From assembly GCA_016182905.1 (NCBI GenBank), contig JACPFR010000037.1:1-63986 (forward strand): 63,986 bases of DNA, in the 5' to 3' direction. The notes beneath the pieces were generated by a model, which saw only the letters and a list, made by a program, of their open reading frames with translations, was not told where the DNA came from and did no database searches. This DNA is from Elusimicrobiota bacterium. GTDB lineage: Bacteria > Elusimicrobiota > Elusimicrobia > UBA1565 > UBA9628. Below, in pieces: positions 8,196 to 16,397 of the stretch (its first letter is position 1; each line of letters begins with the position of its first letter). The position numbers and the translations under genes are program-made.

Positions 8196-8708
8196 ATGAA
8201 CCCGCTGCGCCTGCTCAAGGACCTCGTCGCGGCCCTTCACGGCGGCGCGGACCCGCGCCACCTCGCCGCCGGCTTCGCCCTCGGCGCCGCCATCGGCCTG
8301 ATCCCGAAGGGCAACCTCTTCGCCGTCGTGTTCCTCCTGCTCTTCTTCGCCCTGCGGCTCAACAAGGGCCTCGCCCTGATGTCGGCGTTCTTCTTCACGC
8401 CGGTCGGCTACGCCGTCGACGGGCTCGCCCACGAGATCGGGCTCGCTTTGCTCAAGGCCCCGGCGCTCGCCGGCCTGTGGACGGCGCTGTACGACCTGCC
8501 CATCGTCCCGCTGACGCGCTTCAACAACACCGTGGTGCTCGGCAACCTCGTCCTCGGCCTCGCGCTGTTCGCCCCGCTGCATTTCTTCTTCCTGCGCTTC
8601 GTCACGTGGTACGAGGCCAACCTGGCGGCGGAGGTCGAGCGCCTGAAGGCCGTGCAGTGGCTGAAGGGCCTGCGGTGGTTCCAGGTGTATCAGGAGTGGT
8701 CGAAATGA
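8196..8708 (+). CDS. TIGR03546-type (DUF2062-like) integral membrane protein
   Basis: The product is 170 residues with three or four hydrophobic segments (FALGAAIGLIPKGNLFAVVFLLLFFAL, split by short loops) and an N-terminal DP-x-LAAGFALGAAIGLIPKGN pattern typical of this family. Its gene is fused by an ATGA overlap to a TIGR03545-type gene, and that pairing is the family's known signature arrangement. Function is unestablished; the pair is thought to act in the cell envelope. The start is set by the leaderless promoter 7 nt upstream. Confidence 0.75.
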   Translation: MNPLRLLKDLVAALHGGADPRHLAAGFALGAAIGLIPKGNLFAVVFLLLFFALRLNKGLALMSAFFFTPVGYAVDGLAHEIGLALLKAPALAGLWTALYDLPIVPLTRFNNTVVLGNLVLGLALFAPLHFFFLRFVTWYEANLAAEVERLKAVQWLKGLRWFQVYQEWSK

Positions 8709-10462
8709 GCTGGGTCAAGAAGGGGCCCGTCCTCGCCACCCTCGGCGCCGTCCTGCTGCTCTGGGCGTTGGTCTTCTTCTTCTTCGACGCGGCGCTCAAG
8801 CGCGGCCTCATCGCCGGCGGCCAGGCCGCGGCCGGCGCGAAGGTCGAGATCGCCTCCGTGCGCTCGAAGTGGCTGAAGGGCACGCTCGAGATCAAGGGCG
8901 TCGCGGTCGCCGACCGCGAGGCGCCGATGAAGAACCTCGTCGAGCTCTCGCGCATGGCCTTCCAACTCGACGTCTCCGCCGCCCTGCGCGGCAAGGGCGT
9001 CGTGCGCGAGGCCGCCCTCGAGGGCCTGCGCCTGGGCACGGCGCGCAGGACGAGCGGCGCGATCCGGAACCCTCCTCCGCCGTCGGCTCTGTCCTTGGCG
9101 ATCCAGAGGCAGATCGCCCCCGCGAAGTCGGCCGCGATCGAGGTGAAGTCCAACGTCGTCGGCGAGGTGGACGCGGCCAAGCTCCAGGGCCTCAAGAAGC
9201 TCGACGAGGCCAAGGCCAAGGCGAAGGAGATCGAGGATCGCTGGAAGGGAAAGGCCGGCGAGGCCAAGGCGATCGAGAAGGAGGCCAAGGACATCGCCGA
9301 CTCGCTCAAGTCCATCGGCGGCAGCGACATCCTCAAGAAGGCCGCGGCCGCCGCCGACGCGCAGAAACGGATCAAGGCCCTGATCTCCCGCGTGGACGCG
9401 CAGAAGGCCGAGGCGCAGAAAGACATCGTCGAAGCGCAGTCCCTCATGAAGGAGGCCGACGAGCTCCGCAAGCAGGATCTCGACGGCCTGCTCGCGGCCG
9501 CGGGCCTGCCCACGCTCGACTCGCGGGACCTCGCCCGCCGCCTGCTCGGCGCGCAGACCGCCTCGCGCCTGACGACGGCGATGAAGTGGATGCGCCTCGC
9601 CCGCGAGAAGGCCGCCGCGCGCAAGGCCGCCAACCCTCCTCCGCCGCCGCGCCGCGCCGGCGTGAACGTCGAGTTCCCCCGCGCGCACGCCTATCCCCAG
9701 TACCTGCTCGAGAACGCCAAGATCACCGGCACGCTCGACGGGGTGATGGGCGGCGCGCTCGACATCCATGGCATTCTAAACGGCGCAACCTCTAATCCCA
9801 AGCTGTACGGCAAGCCCGCGACCTTGACCATTGCCGGCAAGTCGTCCGCCGGCCCCGCCGTCTCCTTGGGCGGCGTCCTCGACCAGCAGAAGGACCCCAT
9901 CGGCGTGACGGTCGACTTCTCCGGCTCGGGCTTCTCCTTGGCCGGGACCTCGCTCGGCGACGGGGAGGTCGGCGGGGCTCTCACCGCGGGCACGGCGAAG
10001 GTGAAGGGCCGCCTCGCGTCGGCCGGCGACGAGTGGACCGGCGAGGTTCTCGTCGAGGCCTCCGGCGTCGTCCTCGAGCCCAAGGTCGCGCTGAGCGGGA
10101 CCGCGGGCGCGCTCGTGTCCGACGCGCTCAGGTCCCTGACCGGCTTCAACGTCCGGATCGGGATCTCCGGCCGCGAGGACGACCTCAAGCTCGCGTTCTC
10201 CTCCAACGCCGGCGAGGTCGTCGCCGCGGCGATGCGCAAGGCGGTCTCGGGCCGGCTCGAGGCGCAGAAGAAGGTCCTCGAGGCCAAGCTCGCGGCGCTC
10301 TACGGCGACAAGGCCAAGGACGCGCGCGCGTCGGTCGACGGCCTGGCGAGCAAGCTCTTGGGCCCGCTCGACGCCCAGAAGGGGGCCCTGAATAAACAGC
10401 TCCAGGACGCGATCGGCAAGGCCCTGGGCGGCCAGGGACTTGATAAGCTCTTCAAGAGATGA
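8705..10462 (+). CDS. TIGR03545-type large envelope protein, AsmA-like
   Basis: The ATG at 8705 overlaps the TIGR03546 stop (ATGA), giving 585 residues. One N-terminal transmembrane segment (about residues 8-27) is followed by an AsmA-like beginning with SVRSKWLKGTLEIKGVAV. A long Ala/Lys-rich coiled coil (about residues 150-260, KAKAKEIEDRW) comes next, then a beta-rich repeat-like region with SLGGVLDQ, and a helical tail. It is likely anchored in the inner membrane and spans the periplasm. Partner of the preceding gene; a role in lipid or envelope transport is an inference from the AsmA-like look only. Confidence 0.72.
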   Translation: MSWVKKGPVLATLGAVLLLWALVFFFFDAALKRGLIAGGQAAAGAKVEIASVRSKWLKGTLEIKGVAVADREAPMKNLVELSRMAFQLDVSAALRGKGVVREAALEGLRLGTARRTSGAIRNPPPPSALSLAIQRQIAPAKSAAIEVKSNVVGEVDAAKLQGLKKLDEAKAKAKEIEDRWKGKAGEAKAIEKEAKDIADSLKSIGGSDILKKAAAAADAQKRIKALISRVDAQKAEAQKDIVEAQSLMKEADELRKQDLDGLLAAAGLPTLDSRDLARRLLGAQTASRLTTAMKWMRLAREKAAARKAANPPPPPRRAGVNVEFPRAHAYPQYLLENAKITGTLDGVMGGALDIHGILNGATSNPKLYGKPATLTIAGKSSAGPAVSLGGVLDQQKDPIGVTVDFSGSGFSLAGTSLGDGEVGGALTAGTAKVKGRLASAGDEWTGEVLVEASGVVLEPKVALSGTAGALVSDALRSLTGFNVRIGISGREDDLKLAFSSNAGEVVAAAMRKAVSGRLEAQKKVLEAKLAALYGDKAKDARASVDGLASKLLGPLDAQKGALNKQLQDAIGKALGGQGLDKLFKR

Positions 10463-11538
10463 GGCAAGCGCTCGTCGCCGTCCTGCTCGCGCTCCCCGCC
10501 GGCGCCTCCGCGCCTGAGCCCCTCTTCGACGGCTCGGCCAGGACGACGCCGACTCTTCCTCCCGCTCCGCGCGCCCCCGCGGGCGTCGAGATCGCGGCGA
10601 AGAAGCCCAAGCCCGTCCCCGACGACCTGATCCAGGCGAAAGCCCGCGTCGGCAACGAGGCGATGCTCGCGCGGCTGACGCCGCGCGCTCCTCGAGAGCC
10701 CTTCACCTTCGGCGTGATCGGCGACGCGGAACACGGCCGCTTCTGGTGGGAGCGCATCTTCAGCCCGGAGAAGGCGGCGTTCGTCAACCAGTGGCGGGCC
10801 CTGCAGGCCGCGGGCGTGGACTTCGCCTTCCAGCTCGGGGATTTCGTCAGCGAGGGCGACGCCGAGTCGTACCGCGAGCACGTCGCCTTAGTCGAGAAGG
10901 AGGCGGTCAAGCCCCTGCTGCGCTGCGCGGGCAACCACGACCGCTCGCGGCCGAACGGCGACGCCGACAAGAGCCTGTACGACGCGGTGTTCGGCCCGCG
11001 GGACTACTTCTTCGACCGGGGAGGCTGGCGCTTCGTCAGCCTCGACTCCTCGGACCGCAAGGTCACCGGCGCCCAGCTCGCCTGGCTCAAGGCGGCCCTG
11101 TCGGTGCCCGGCCCGAAGGTGATCTTCACCCACGTCCCGCCCGACTACATCAAGTCCATCACCCCTCTGAAGGAAGTCGGGGCGCTCGAAGAGTGGCCGG
11201 CCGACAAGACCGCGCAGGACGAGCAGAAAGGCTACCTGCGGGATTTCTTCACGAACTACTTCCAGGACGGATCGTCGGAGTTCGAAGATCTCGTGACCGA
11301 TAACGGCGTCAAAGCCGTCTACATGGGCCACATCCACGCCTTCTGGGCCGCGGACCATCGCGGCGTGCGCTACGTCATCTCGGGCGGCGGCGGCTCGCCG
11401 CTGTACCCTCTCCCCCCGGGCTACCCGAAGAAGAAGTTCGCGCACACGCTCAACGTCGCCGTGACGCCGTCGGGGCTCGTCGAGACCGTCGTCCCCTACA
11501 AGGGGAAGGCGTTCGTCCTCCCGCCCGTCAAGCCCTGA
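10459..11538 (+). CDS. Exported calcineurin-like metallophosphoesterase
   Basis: This 359-residue protein has a signal peptide and the metallophosphoesterase motifs in order: GVIGDAEHG, FQLGDFVSEGD, GNHD, FTHVPPD and MGHIHAFW, giving the usual bimetal ligands. These enzymes hydrolyse phosphomono- or diesters; the substrate here is unknown and should be periplasmic. An LFDGS motif followed by a Pro-rich stretch lies just after the signal. The ATG overlaps the previous gene's stop (ATGA), making this the third gene of the 8196-11538 operon. It converges on the caspase gene with no gap. Confidence 0.88.
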   Translation: MRQALVAVLLALPAGASAPEPLFDGSARTTPTLPPAPRAPAGVEIAAKKPKPVPDDLIQAKARVGNEAMLARLTPRAPREPFTFGVIGDAEHGRFWWERIFSPEKAAFVNQWRALQAAGVDFAFQLGDFVSEGDAESYREHVALVEKEAVKPLLRCAGNHDRSRPNGDADKSLYDAVFGPRDYFFDRGGWRFVSLDSSDRKVTGAQLAWLKAALSVPGPKVIFTHVPPDYIKSITPLKEVGALEEWPADKTAQDEQKGYLRDFFTNYFQDGSSEFEDLVTDNGVKAVYMGHIHAFWAADHRGVRYVISGGGGSPLYPLPPGYPKKKFAHTLNVAVTPSGLVETVVPYKGKAFVLPPVKP

Positions 11539-12837
11539 TCAGTACAGCGCGAGCGCCGCGTCGCCCGTGACGCGCGGCGTCTGCTCGCGGTTCGAGCGGC
11601 GCGCGGCCTTCGGCACCTCGGCGGACAGGTAGTCCCGAAGCTCGCCGAGCGTGACCGACTTGTCGGCGTTCGCGTCGGCGGCGCCCGACAGGCCGCGCAT
11701 CAGGTAGTACGAGAACAAGCCCTGCTTGCGCAGCTCCAGGCCGCCGGCGATCTGATCGGGGCCCGAGGCCGTGAGCGCGCTGATCTTGCCCGACGCGGCC
11801 GGGGCGTCCTCATGGACGGTCACGAGCGGGCGCGCGCCCTGGGCCAGCACGGAGCGGCCGCCCGCGCCGGAGAAGCACGCGTCGATCATCACCACGGCCT
11901 CCTTCGCGGGCAGCTTCTCGAGGCTCGCGTACAGCTGGGCCACCGGGTAGGCCGTGCTCTTCGGGAACGAGGGGTCGCCGTCCCACGGGACGAGGTAAGC
12001 CGAGCCCGACTGGGGGTCGGGCGCGCCGTGGCCCGAGTAGAAGAAGTAGACGCGCGACTCCGGAGAGACGTTGGCCGGGAGCCATTCCTCGAGGTATTTG
12101 ACGAGGTCGGACTTCGAGGCGCTCTGCCCCGTCAGCGACACGATGTTCTGCGACGGCACGCCCAGCGCCTCGAGGTAGGCGCGCATGCGCTTCGCGTCGC
12201 TCTCGCCGTAGTCGGCCTTCGGGATCGAGCGGTAGGACTCGATGCCGACGATCAGCGCGAAGTCCCGGGGCCGCGGGGCGCCCGCGGCCTTCGGGAACTC
12301 CTCGAGCACGGGATACTCCCGCTCCAGCGCCTCGGCCAGCCGGCGCTTCTCGGACTCGGCCTTCTCGCGCTCGGCGCGGGCGGCCGCCTCGGCCGCCGCG
12401 CGGCGCTTGTACTCGTCGCTCTCGCGCAGGCGGCGCTCCCGCTCCGCGTCGGCGTCGCGCCTCTTCTGCGCGGCGACCTCGCTCGAGCTCGGGACGTGGC
12501 GCGTGTACGTGTTCACCGTGGAGCACTCGCGGCCCGTCGCGTAGGTGAACGGGCTGATCACGAGGTCCATCATCAGCGGCGCGCCCACGAAAACGGCGTT
12601 GATGAGCATCTTCTGGCTCGTCGTGCGCGTGGAGCCGCGATGAAAGGGCAGGAACGGGCTGTTCGGCGACTGCCCCTGGACCAGCCAGTTGCCGCCGTAG
12701 CCCCAGTCGCACTCCTTGACCGCGACGGTCTCGTAGCTTCCCTCGCGCTTGACCACGCGAGGCCCCGCGATCGAGCAGGACGACAACAGCACCGCCCCGG
12801 CGAGGAGCAGTCCCGACGACGCCTTCAGCGCGCCCAT
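11539..12837 (-). CDS. Caspase-family (C14) lipoprotein with EF-hand
   Basis: The 432-residue product begins with a signal peptide and lipobox (LLSSC, Cys21), placing it outside the cytoplasm. A charged, Glu/Arg/Lys/Ala-rich coiled coil follows (about residues 118-178). The C14 domain starts at RDFALIVGIE, with catalytic His270 in FYSGHG and Cys321 in IDACFSG. A canonical EF-hand loop is present at 388-399 (DANADKSVTLGE). Bacterial C14 proteins (metacaspase/orthocaspase-like) cut after basic residues and some need calcium, so the EF-hand fits. It lies immediately downstream of the SPFH gene (TGACATG), probably in one transcript. The target is unknown. Confidence 0.88.
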   Translation of the reverse strand: MGALKASSGLLLAGAVLLSSCSIAGPRVVKREGSYETVAVKECDWGYGGNWLVQGQSPNSPFLPFHRGSTRTTSQKMLINAVFVGAPLMMDLVISPFTYATGRECSTVNTYTRHVPSSSEVAAQKRRDADAERERRLRESDEYKRRAAAEAAARAEREKAESEKRRLAEALEREYPVLEEFPKAAGAPRPRDFALIVGIESYRSIPKADYGESDAKRMRAYLEALGVPSQNIVSLTGQSASKSDLVKYLEEWLPANVSPESRVYFFYSGHGAPDPQSGSAYLVPWDGDPSFPKSTAYPVAQLYASLEKLPAKEAVVMIDACFSGAGGRSVLAQGARPLVTVHEDAPAASGKISALTASGPDQIAGGLELRKQGLFSYYLMRGLSGAADANADKSVTLGELRDYLSAEVPKAARRSNREQTPRVTGDAALALY

Positions 12838-12838
12838 G

Positions 12839-13828
12839 TCAGCCGACTTTTCCGCCGCACTCGGCGCAGAACTTCGCGCCCGCGGCGAGGCCCTTTCCGC
12901 AGGACGAGCAGAACTTCGCGCCGGCCGGGCTCCCCGCCGCCGCGGCGGCGGGCGCGTTGGGGTTCAGGTTCTGCATGGACTGGCCCATCATCTGGCCCAT
13001 GCCGAGGCCGGCGCCGAGGCCCATGCCCGCGGTCATGCCCGCGCCCGCTCCGCCGCCCTCGTTGCCGGCGGCCTTCTCCATGACGTCGAGCGTGCGCTTC
13101 TGCTGATATCTGTCGCCGAGGATGTCCACCTCGGCCCGGTCGGAGAGAGCCTTCTTCAGGCGCAGGACGGTGTCGTCGTCCTCGGGAACGTCCACCGAGT
13201 TCAGGTAGAAGTTCACGAGCTTAACGCCGAAGGTCCCGAAGTCCTGGGCGAGCTTGCCCTGGATCGCGCCGGACATCTCCTCGAGGTGCGCCGCGATCTC
13301 GAGGACGTTGATCTTCTGCTTCACGATCGTCTCGGCGATGTAGTCCTTGGCGCGCGTCAGGAGGACGCCGCGGAAGTAGTTCGACAGCTGGTCGGTCGTG
13401 AACTGCGGGTTCGTGGCCGAGAGCTGGGTCACGAACGTCTTCGAGTCCGCGACCTGGATCCCGAACTGGCCGAACGCGCGCACGGGCAGGAAGACGTTGA
13501 ACTTGGGGTCGAGGACGGGGATGGGGCTGTTGGTGCCCCACTTCACGTCGAGGTTGACCGCCTTGTTCACGTAGTAGACCTCGGCCGCGAACGGGGTCTC
13601 GCCGCCGAAGGGGATGTTGACGTACTTGCGCAGGAACGGGATGTTCGCCGTGCGCAAGGTGTGCGTGCCGGGGCCGAGGACGTCGAGCGCCTGGCCGCCC
13701 TTGAAGAAGATGGCCTCTTGAGCCTGGTTGACGATGACCTGGGTGCCCCAGCTCAGGTCGTCCGGCGGATGGCGCCAGACGAGGACGTTGGCGGGGCCGT
13801 CATATTTGACTCGATCGATGAGTGCCAT
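12839..13828 (-). CDS. SPFH-domain protein with C-terminal zinc ribbon
   Basis: This 329-residue protein has an N-terminal SPFH/virion-core-like region (about residues 15-250: VIVNQAQEAIFFKGG, GTHTLRTANIPFL, FGTFGVKLVNFYLNSVDVP). A Gly/Met-rich flexible segment (GMGLGAGLGMGQMMGQ) follows, and then a double CxxC zinc ribbon, CSSCG...CAECG, at the end. It has no signal peptide, so it acts in the cytoplasm or at the inner face of the membrane. Family members of the YdjI type are linked to membrane scaffolding or stress. The gene has a GGAGG Shine-Dalgarno site and a TATAGT -10 box, so it uses a conventional leader. Confidence 0.85.
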   Translation of the reverse strand: MALIDRVKYDGPANVLVWRHPPDDLSWGTQVIVNQAQEAIFFKGGQALDVLGPGTHTLRTANIPFLRKYVNIPFGGETPFAAEVYYVNKAVNLDVKWGTNSPIPVLDPKFNVFLPVRAFGQFGIQVADSKTFVTQLSATNPQFTTDQLSNYFRGVLLTRAKDYIAETIVKQKINVLEIAAHLEEMSGAIQGKLAQDFGTFGVKLVNFYLNSVDVPEDDDTVLRLKKALSDRAEVDILGDRYQQKRTLDVMEKAAGNEGGGAGAGMTAGMGLGAGLGMGQMMGQSMQNLNPNAPAAAAAGSPAGAKFCSSCGKGLAAGAKFCAECGGKVG

Positions 13829-13854
13829 GTTGGGGTGTAACCTCCAGAATCTTT

Positions 13855-13860
13855 ACTATA
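13855..13860 (-). promoter_or_regulatory. -10 box TATAGT of the SPFH gene
   Basis: TATAGT on the minus strand predicts a leader of about 20 nt containing GGAGG (13841-13845) before the ATG at 13828. Confidence 0.5.
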
Positions 13861-13900
13861 GCCTCCCCGCCGGACCCTGTCAACCTCTTTCCGGAGGGGC

Positions 13901-15760
13901 TCAGGCCACGCCGCGGACGGACCGGCTCATCGCGTCGCGCTCCTCGTTGATCATCAGGGTGATGTCGTCGGGACGCAGGGCGAAGCGGGCGGCGAAGGAG
14001 TGGAGCGCCGAGCGCTCGTCCTCGCGGACGACGCCGTCGGTCAGGCTCATGCGGATCATGCCGCGGAGCATCGACTCGGCCTGGCCCCCGTCCTCCGCCT
14101 TCGGGGCGTCGAGCAGGCCCGCGCGCGCGGCGGAGGAGATCTGGACGGCCTTCGACGGCGGCAGGCCGCGGCTGCGGGCGTAGGACTCGAGGAAGGCCTT
14201 CTCGGCGAGGCTCTCCTCGCCGTCGGCGAGCGTCGCGCGGGCGAGTATGCCGTAGGCGTCGGCGGGGCTCAGGTCCGAGCCCCAGTCGAGGCCGGCGAGC
14301 GCGGGCTGGACGCGGGCCGCCGCGATGGAGACGCCGGCCGGCCGCTTCCACTCGCCGAACGGGATCAGCTCGGTCAGGACCCAGTTCCTGCGGCCGTCGT
14401 TGAGCGGAGTGGAGCAGTAGGCGCAGGCCGCCTCGGAGCGCTCGGCCGGGGGCGCGCCGCACGACGGGCAGCGCGCGGTGCGCAGGCCCTGGTGCGCGTC
14501 GGTCCGGGCCTCGGCCGCGCGCCGGAGCACGAAGAAGTGCTGGCGCAGCTCGCCCGCGGCGGACCATTTCACGACGACGTGGGCGCGGCGCCAGGCGCCG
14601 CCGTTCTCGAAGGCGACGACCTCCACGGCGCCGACGGCGGCCTTCTCGAAGGCGTCCCCCCAGCCCCCGGCGGCGGCGAAGCCGGCGCAGAAGGCCTCGT
14701 CGGCCACCGCGCGCAGCGGCGCGGGGTCCCCCAGGCGGCGCGCGTCGAGCCAGCGCCAGAAGACCACCGAGGTCCGGTCCTCGAGCTCGGCCAGGCTCAG
14801 CCCCGGGTCCGACGCGGCCGCCTCGGACCAGCCGTCCACGTCGCGCAGGGGGTCGCGCAGGCGCCACTCGCAGCTTTGCGTGATCTCGGAGAGCACCCAG
14901 TCGTACTCGCCGGAGTTCACCCAGGACTTGCACGCCGCGCACTGCGCCGCGTCGGCGATCGGCAGGGGCGCGCCGCAGCTCGGACACCGCCCCTCGATGA
15001 GTCCGGGCCTCTTGAGGGTTTTTACGCCGGGACGGCGCAAAAAGGTCCAGACCTCCTCGAACTCCTGGCGGCCCGGGGAGCCGGAAACCGTGGCGCCCTC
15101 CCCGTCCACCATGCGGTCGGAGGCCGCGGCGGCGATCCGCACGCACAGCTCGTCGAAGTGCTTGTCGCTGACGCAGGCGAGCAGCTCGACGTCCCGGACC
15201 TCGACGCCCTCCATCAGGTTGCGCAGGCCGCGCGCCTTCATCGCGCCGAGCTGGCGCTCGAAGCGCTCGCGCACGCCGTCGGAGATGAAAGCGCGGGCGG
15301 AGGACATGTCCCCGGCGGACCAGGCCTCCTGGATCTTATGGAAGGCCGCTCCCGCGCGGCGCAGGAAGGAGCGCTCGTCGAACTCCGGGTCCCGGGTACG
15401 CAGGCGGGTCAGTTCCGCGACCTTGCGCGCGGACAGCTGGCCGCCCCCGCGCGCCGACGCGCCGAACTCCGAGCTCGCCGGTCCGGCGGAGCGGACCTCC
15501 TCGTTGATCCTCCAGATCATGTAGACGAGGAATACGGTGAACGGGACGCCGAACAGGGGCTTCTCCATGACCATGCGGACGTAAAGGTAGAGGAAGAAGA
15601 ACAGCAGGTCGCCCGAGTCGGAGGAGGAGGAGCCGCCGCCATAGCTGTAGGAGGAGGAGCCGCTCGAGGAGCCCGAGTAGCTCTCGCCGCCGCCCGCCCG
15701 CGCCGACGCCTGCACCGCGAGGATCCCGGCGAAAGCCAAGGCGAGGAGGAGGGGGCGCAT
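13901..15760 (-). CDS. Membrane protein with Tim44-like domains, zinc ribbons and a TerB-like C-terminus
   Basis: The ATG at 15760 (after a -10 box 7 nt away) gives 619 residues; 12 upstream codons in the open frame are probably untranslated. Order: signal or TM segment, Ser/Gly/Tyr-rich stretch (residues about 25-48), second hydrophobic segment (LLFFFLYLYVRMV...FTVFLVYMIW), a Tim44-like region (SFLRRAGAAFHKIQEAWSAGD), a CPSCG...CAAC zinc ribbon, a second Tim44-like half, another zinc ribbon (CPSCGAPP...CAYC), and a TerB-like end (LTDGVVREDERSALHSFA). The duplicated Tim44-ribbon unit suggests internal duplication. The function is unknown. Confidence 0.75.
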   Translation of the reverse strand: MRPLLLALAFAGILAVQASARAGGGESYSGSSSGSSSYSYGGGSSSSDSGDLLFFFLYLYVRMVMEKPLFGVPFTVFLVYMIWRINEEVRSAGPASSEFGASARGGGQLSARKVAELTRLRTRDPEFDERSFLRRAGAAFHKIQEAWSAGDMSSARAFISDGVRERFERQLGAMKARGLRNLMEGVEVRDVELLACVSDKHFDELCVRIAAAASDRMVDGEGATVSGSPGRQEFEEVWTFLRRPGVKTLKRPGLIEGRCPSCGAPLPIADAAQCAACKSWVNSGEYDWVLSEITQSCEWRLRDPLRDVDGWSEAAASDPGLSLAELEDRTSVVFWRWLDARRLGDPAPLRAVADEAFCAGFAAAGGWGDAFEKAAVGAVEVVAFENGGAWRRAHVVVKWSAAGELRQHFFVLRRAAEARTDAHQGLRTARCPSCGAPPAERSEAACAYCSTPLNDGRRNWVLTELIPFGEWKRPAGVSIAAARVQPALAGLDWGSDLSPADAYGILARATLADGEESLAEKAFLESYARSRGLPPSKAVQISSAARAGLLDAPKAEDGGQAESMLRGMIRMSLTDGVVREDERSALHSFAARFALRPDDITLMINEERDAMSRSVRGVA

Positions 15761-15767
15761 CGAGTGC

Positions 15768-15773
15768 AGTTTA
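15768..15773 (-). promoter_or_regulatory. -10 box TAAACT, leaderless start at 15760
   Basis: On the minus strand TAAACT ends 7 nt before the ATG. It overlaps the end of the upstream TPK gene. Confidence 0.45.
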
Positions 15774-16397
15774 ACCCCGGAACGGAGCCGCGTCAACCAC
15801 CCAGACCCGGCCCTCGCGCACCGTCAGGACGACCGGACCGTCGGCTCGATTGCCCAGGCCGCGGCTGCCTCGGCGCAGGACCTCGCTCCTAAGGGGGAAG
15901 CGCGCGCCGGTCAAAGTCACCCGCGCGCGCGGCGCGGCCAGAAGGGAGAAACGCCCGCCTTTCTTGACCGCGAGCCGGTGGCGGCCCGGGCCGAGCAGAC
16001 GCGCGGCGCCTCCGTCGACGACGAGCACGTCCAGCCCCGCGGCCCTCTCCAGCACGGCGAAGTTCACGAGTTCGTGGTCGAGCCCCCCGCCGCGCGCCGC
16101 GGCGACGATGACGCGGCCGGCGCCGAGACGGCGGGCCAGGTCGAGGGCCTTATCGAGGTCCGAGCGGCCCTGGTCGGGGTCGTTTATGAAAGTGACTCGA
16201 TGCCGCGACGGCAGTTTCCGTCGCGGCATCGAGTCCATGTCCCCCACGACGAAATCCGGGGTCAGGCGCAGAGCCGCGGCGTGGCGCGCTCCACCGTCGG
16301 CGAAGATCAGCCAATCGGAGCGGCGCGCCGCCGCGCGCGCCGCGCGGGCGTCGAGCAGCTCGCCGTTGAGGACGATCAGCGCGGAGCGGGTCCTCAT
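15771..16397 (-). CDS. Thiamine pyrophosphokinase-like protein
   Basis: The ATG at 16397 overlaps the stop of the upstream phosphatase gene (ATGA), giving 208 residues, the usual length for the family. Motifs: FADGGARHA, VVGDMDS, the nucleotide/thiamine site DPDQGRSDLDKALDLA, and GGGLDHELVNF. The enzyme transfers pyrophosphate from ATP to thiamine, making the cofactor thiamine diphosphate. The bases encoding the segment after GDMDS form a perfect 18-bp inverted repeat, listed separately; it adds SMPRRKLPSRHR at a normally variable loop. The frame is intact, so the gene is probably functional. Confidence 0.85.
   Translation of the reverse strand: MRTRSALIVLNGELLDARAARAAARRSDWLIFADGGARHAAALRLTPDFVVGDMDSMPRRKLPSRHRVTFINDPDQGRSDLDKALDLARRLGAGRVIVAAARGGGLDHELVNFAVLERAAGLDVLVVDGGAARLLGPGRHRLAVKKGGRFSLLAAPRARVTLTGARFPLRSEVLRRGSRGLGNRADGPVVLTVREGRVWVVDAAPFRG
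16194..16235. repeat. Perfect 18-bp inverted repeat inside the TPK gene
   Basis: The arms GACTCGATGCCGCGACGG and its exact complement flank the 6-nt loop CAGTTT. It lies in frame in the coding region, between the GDMDS and DPDQGRSD motifs. Such perfection is not expected from coding needs, and it looks like an inserted palindromic element or a structured mRNA hairpin. Confidence 0.9.
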
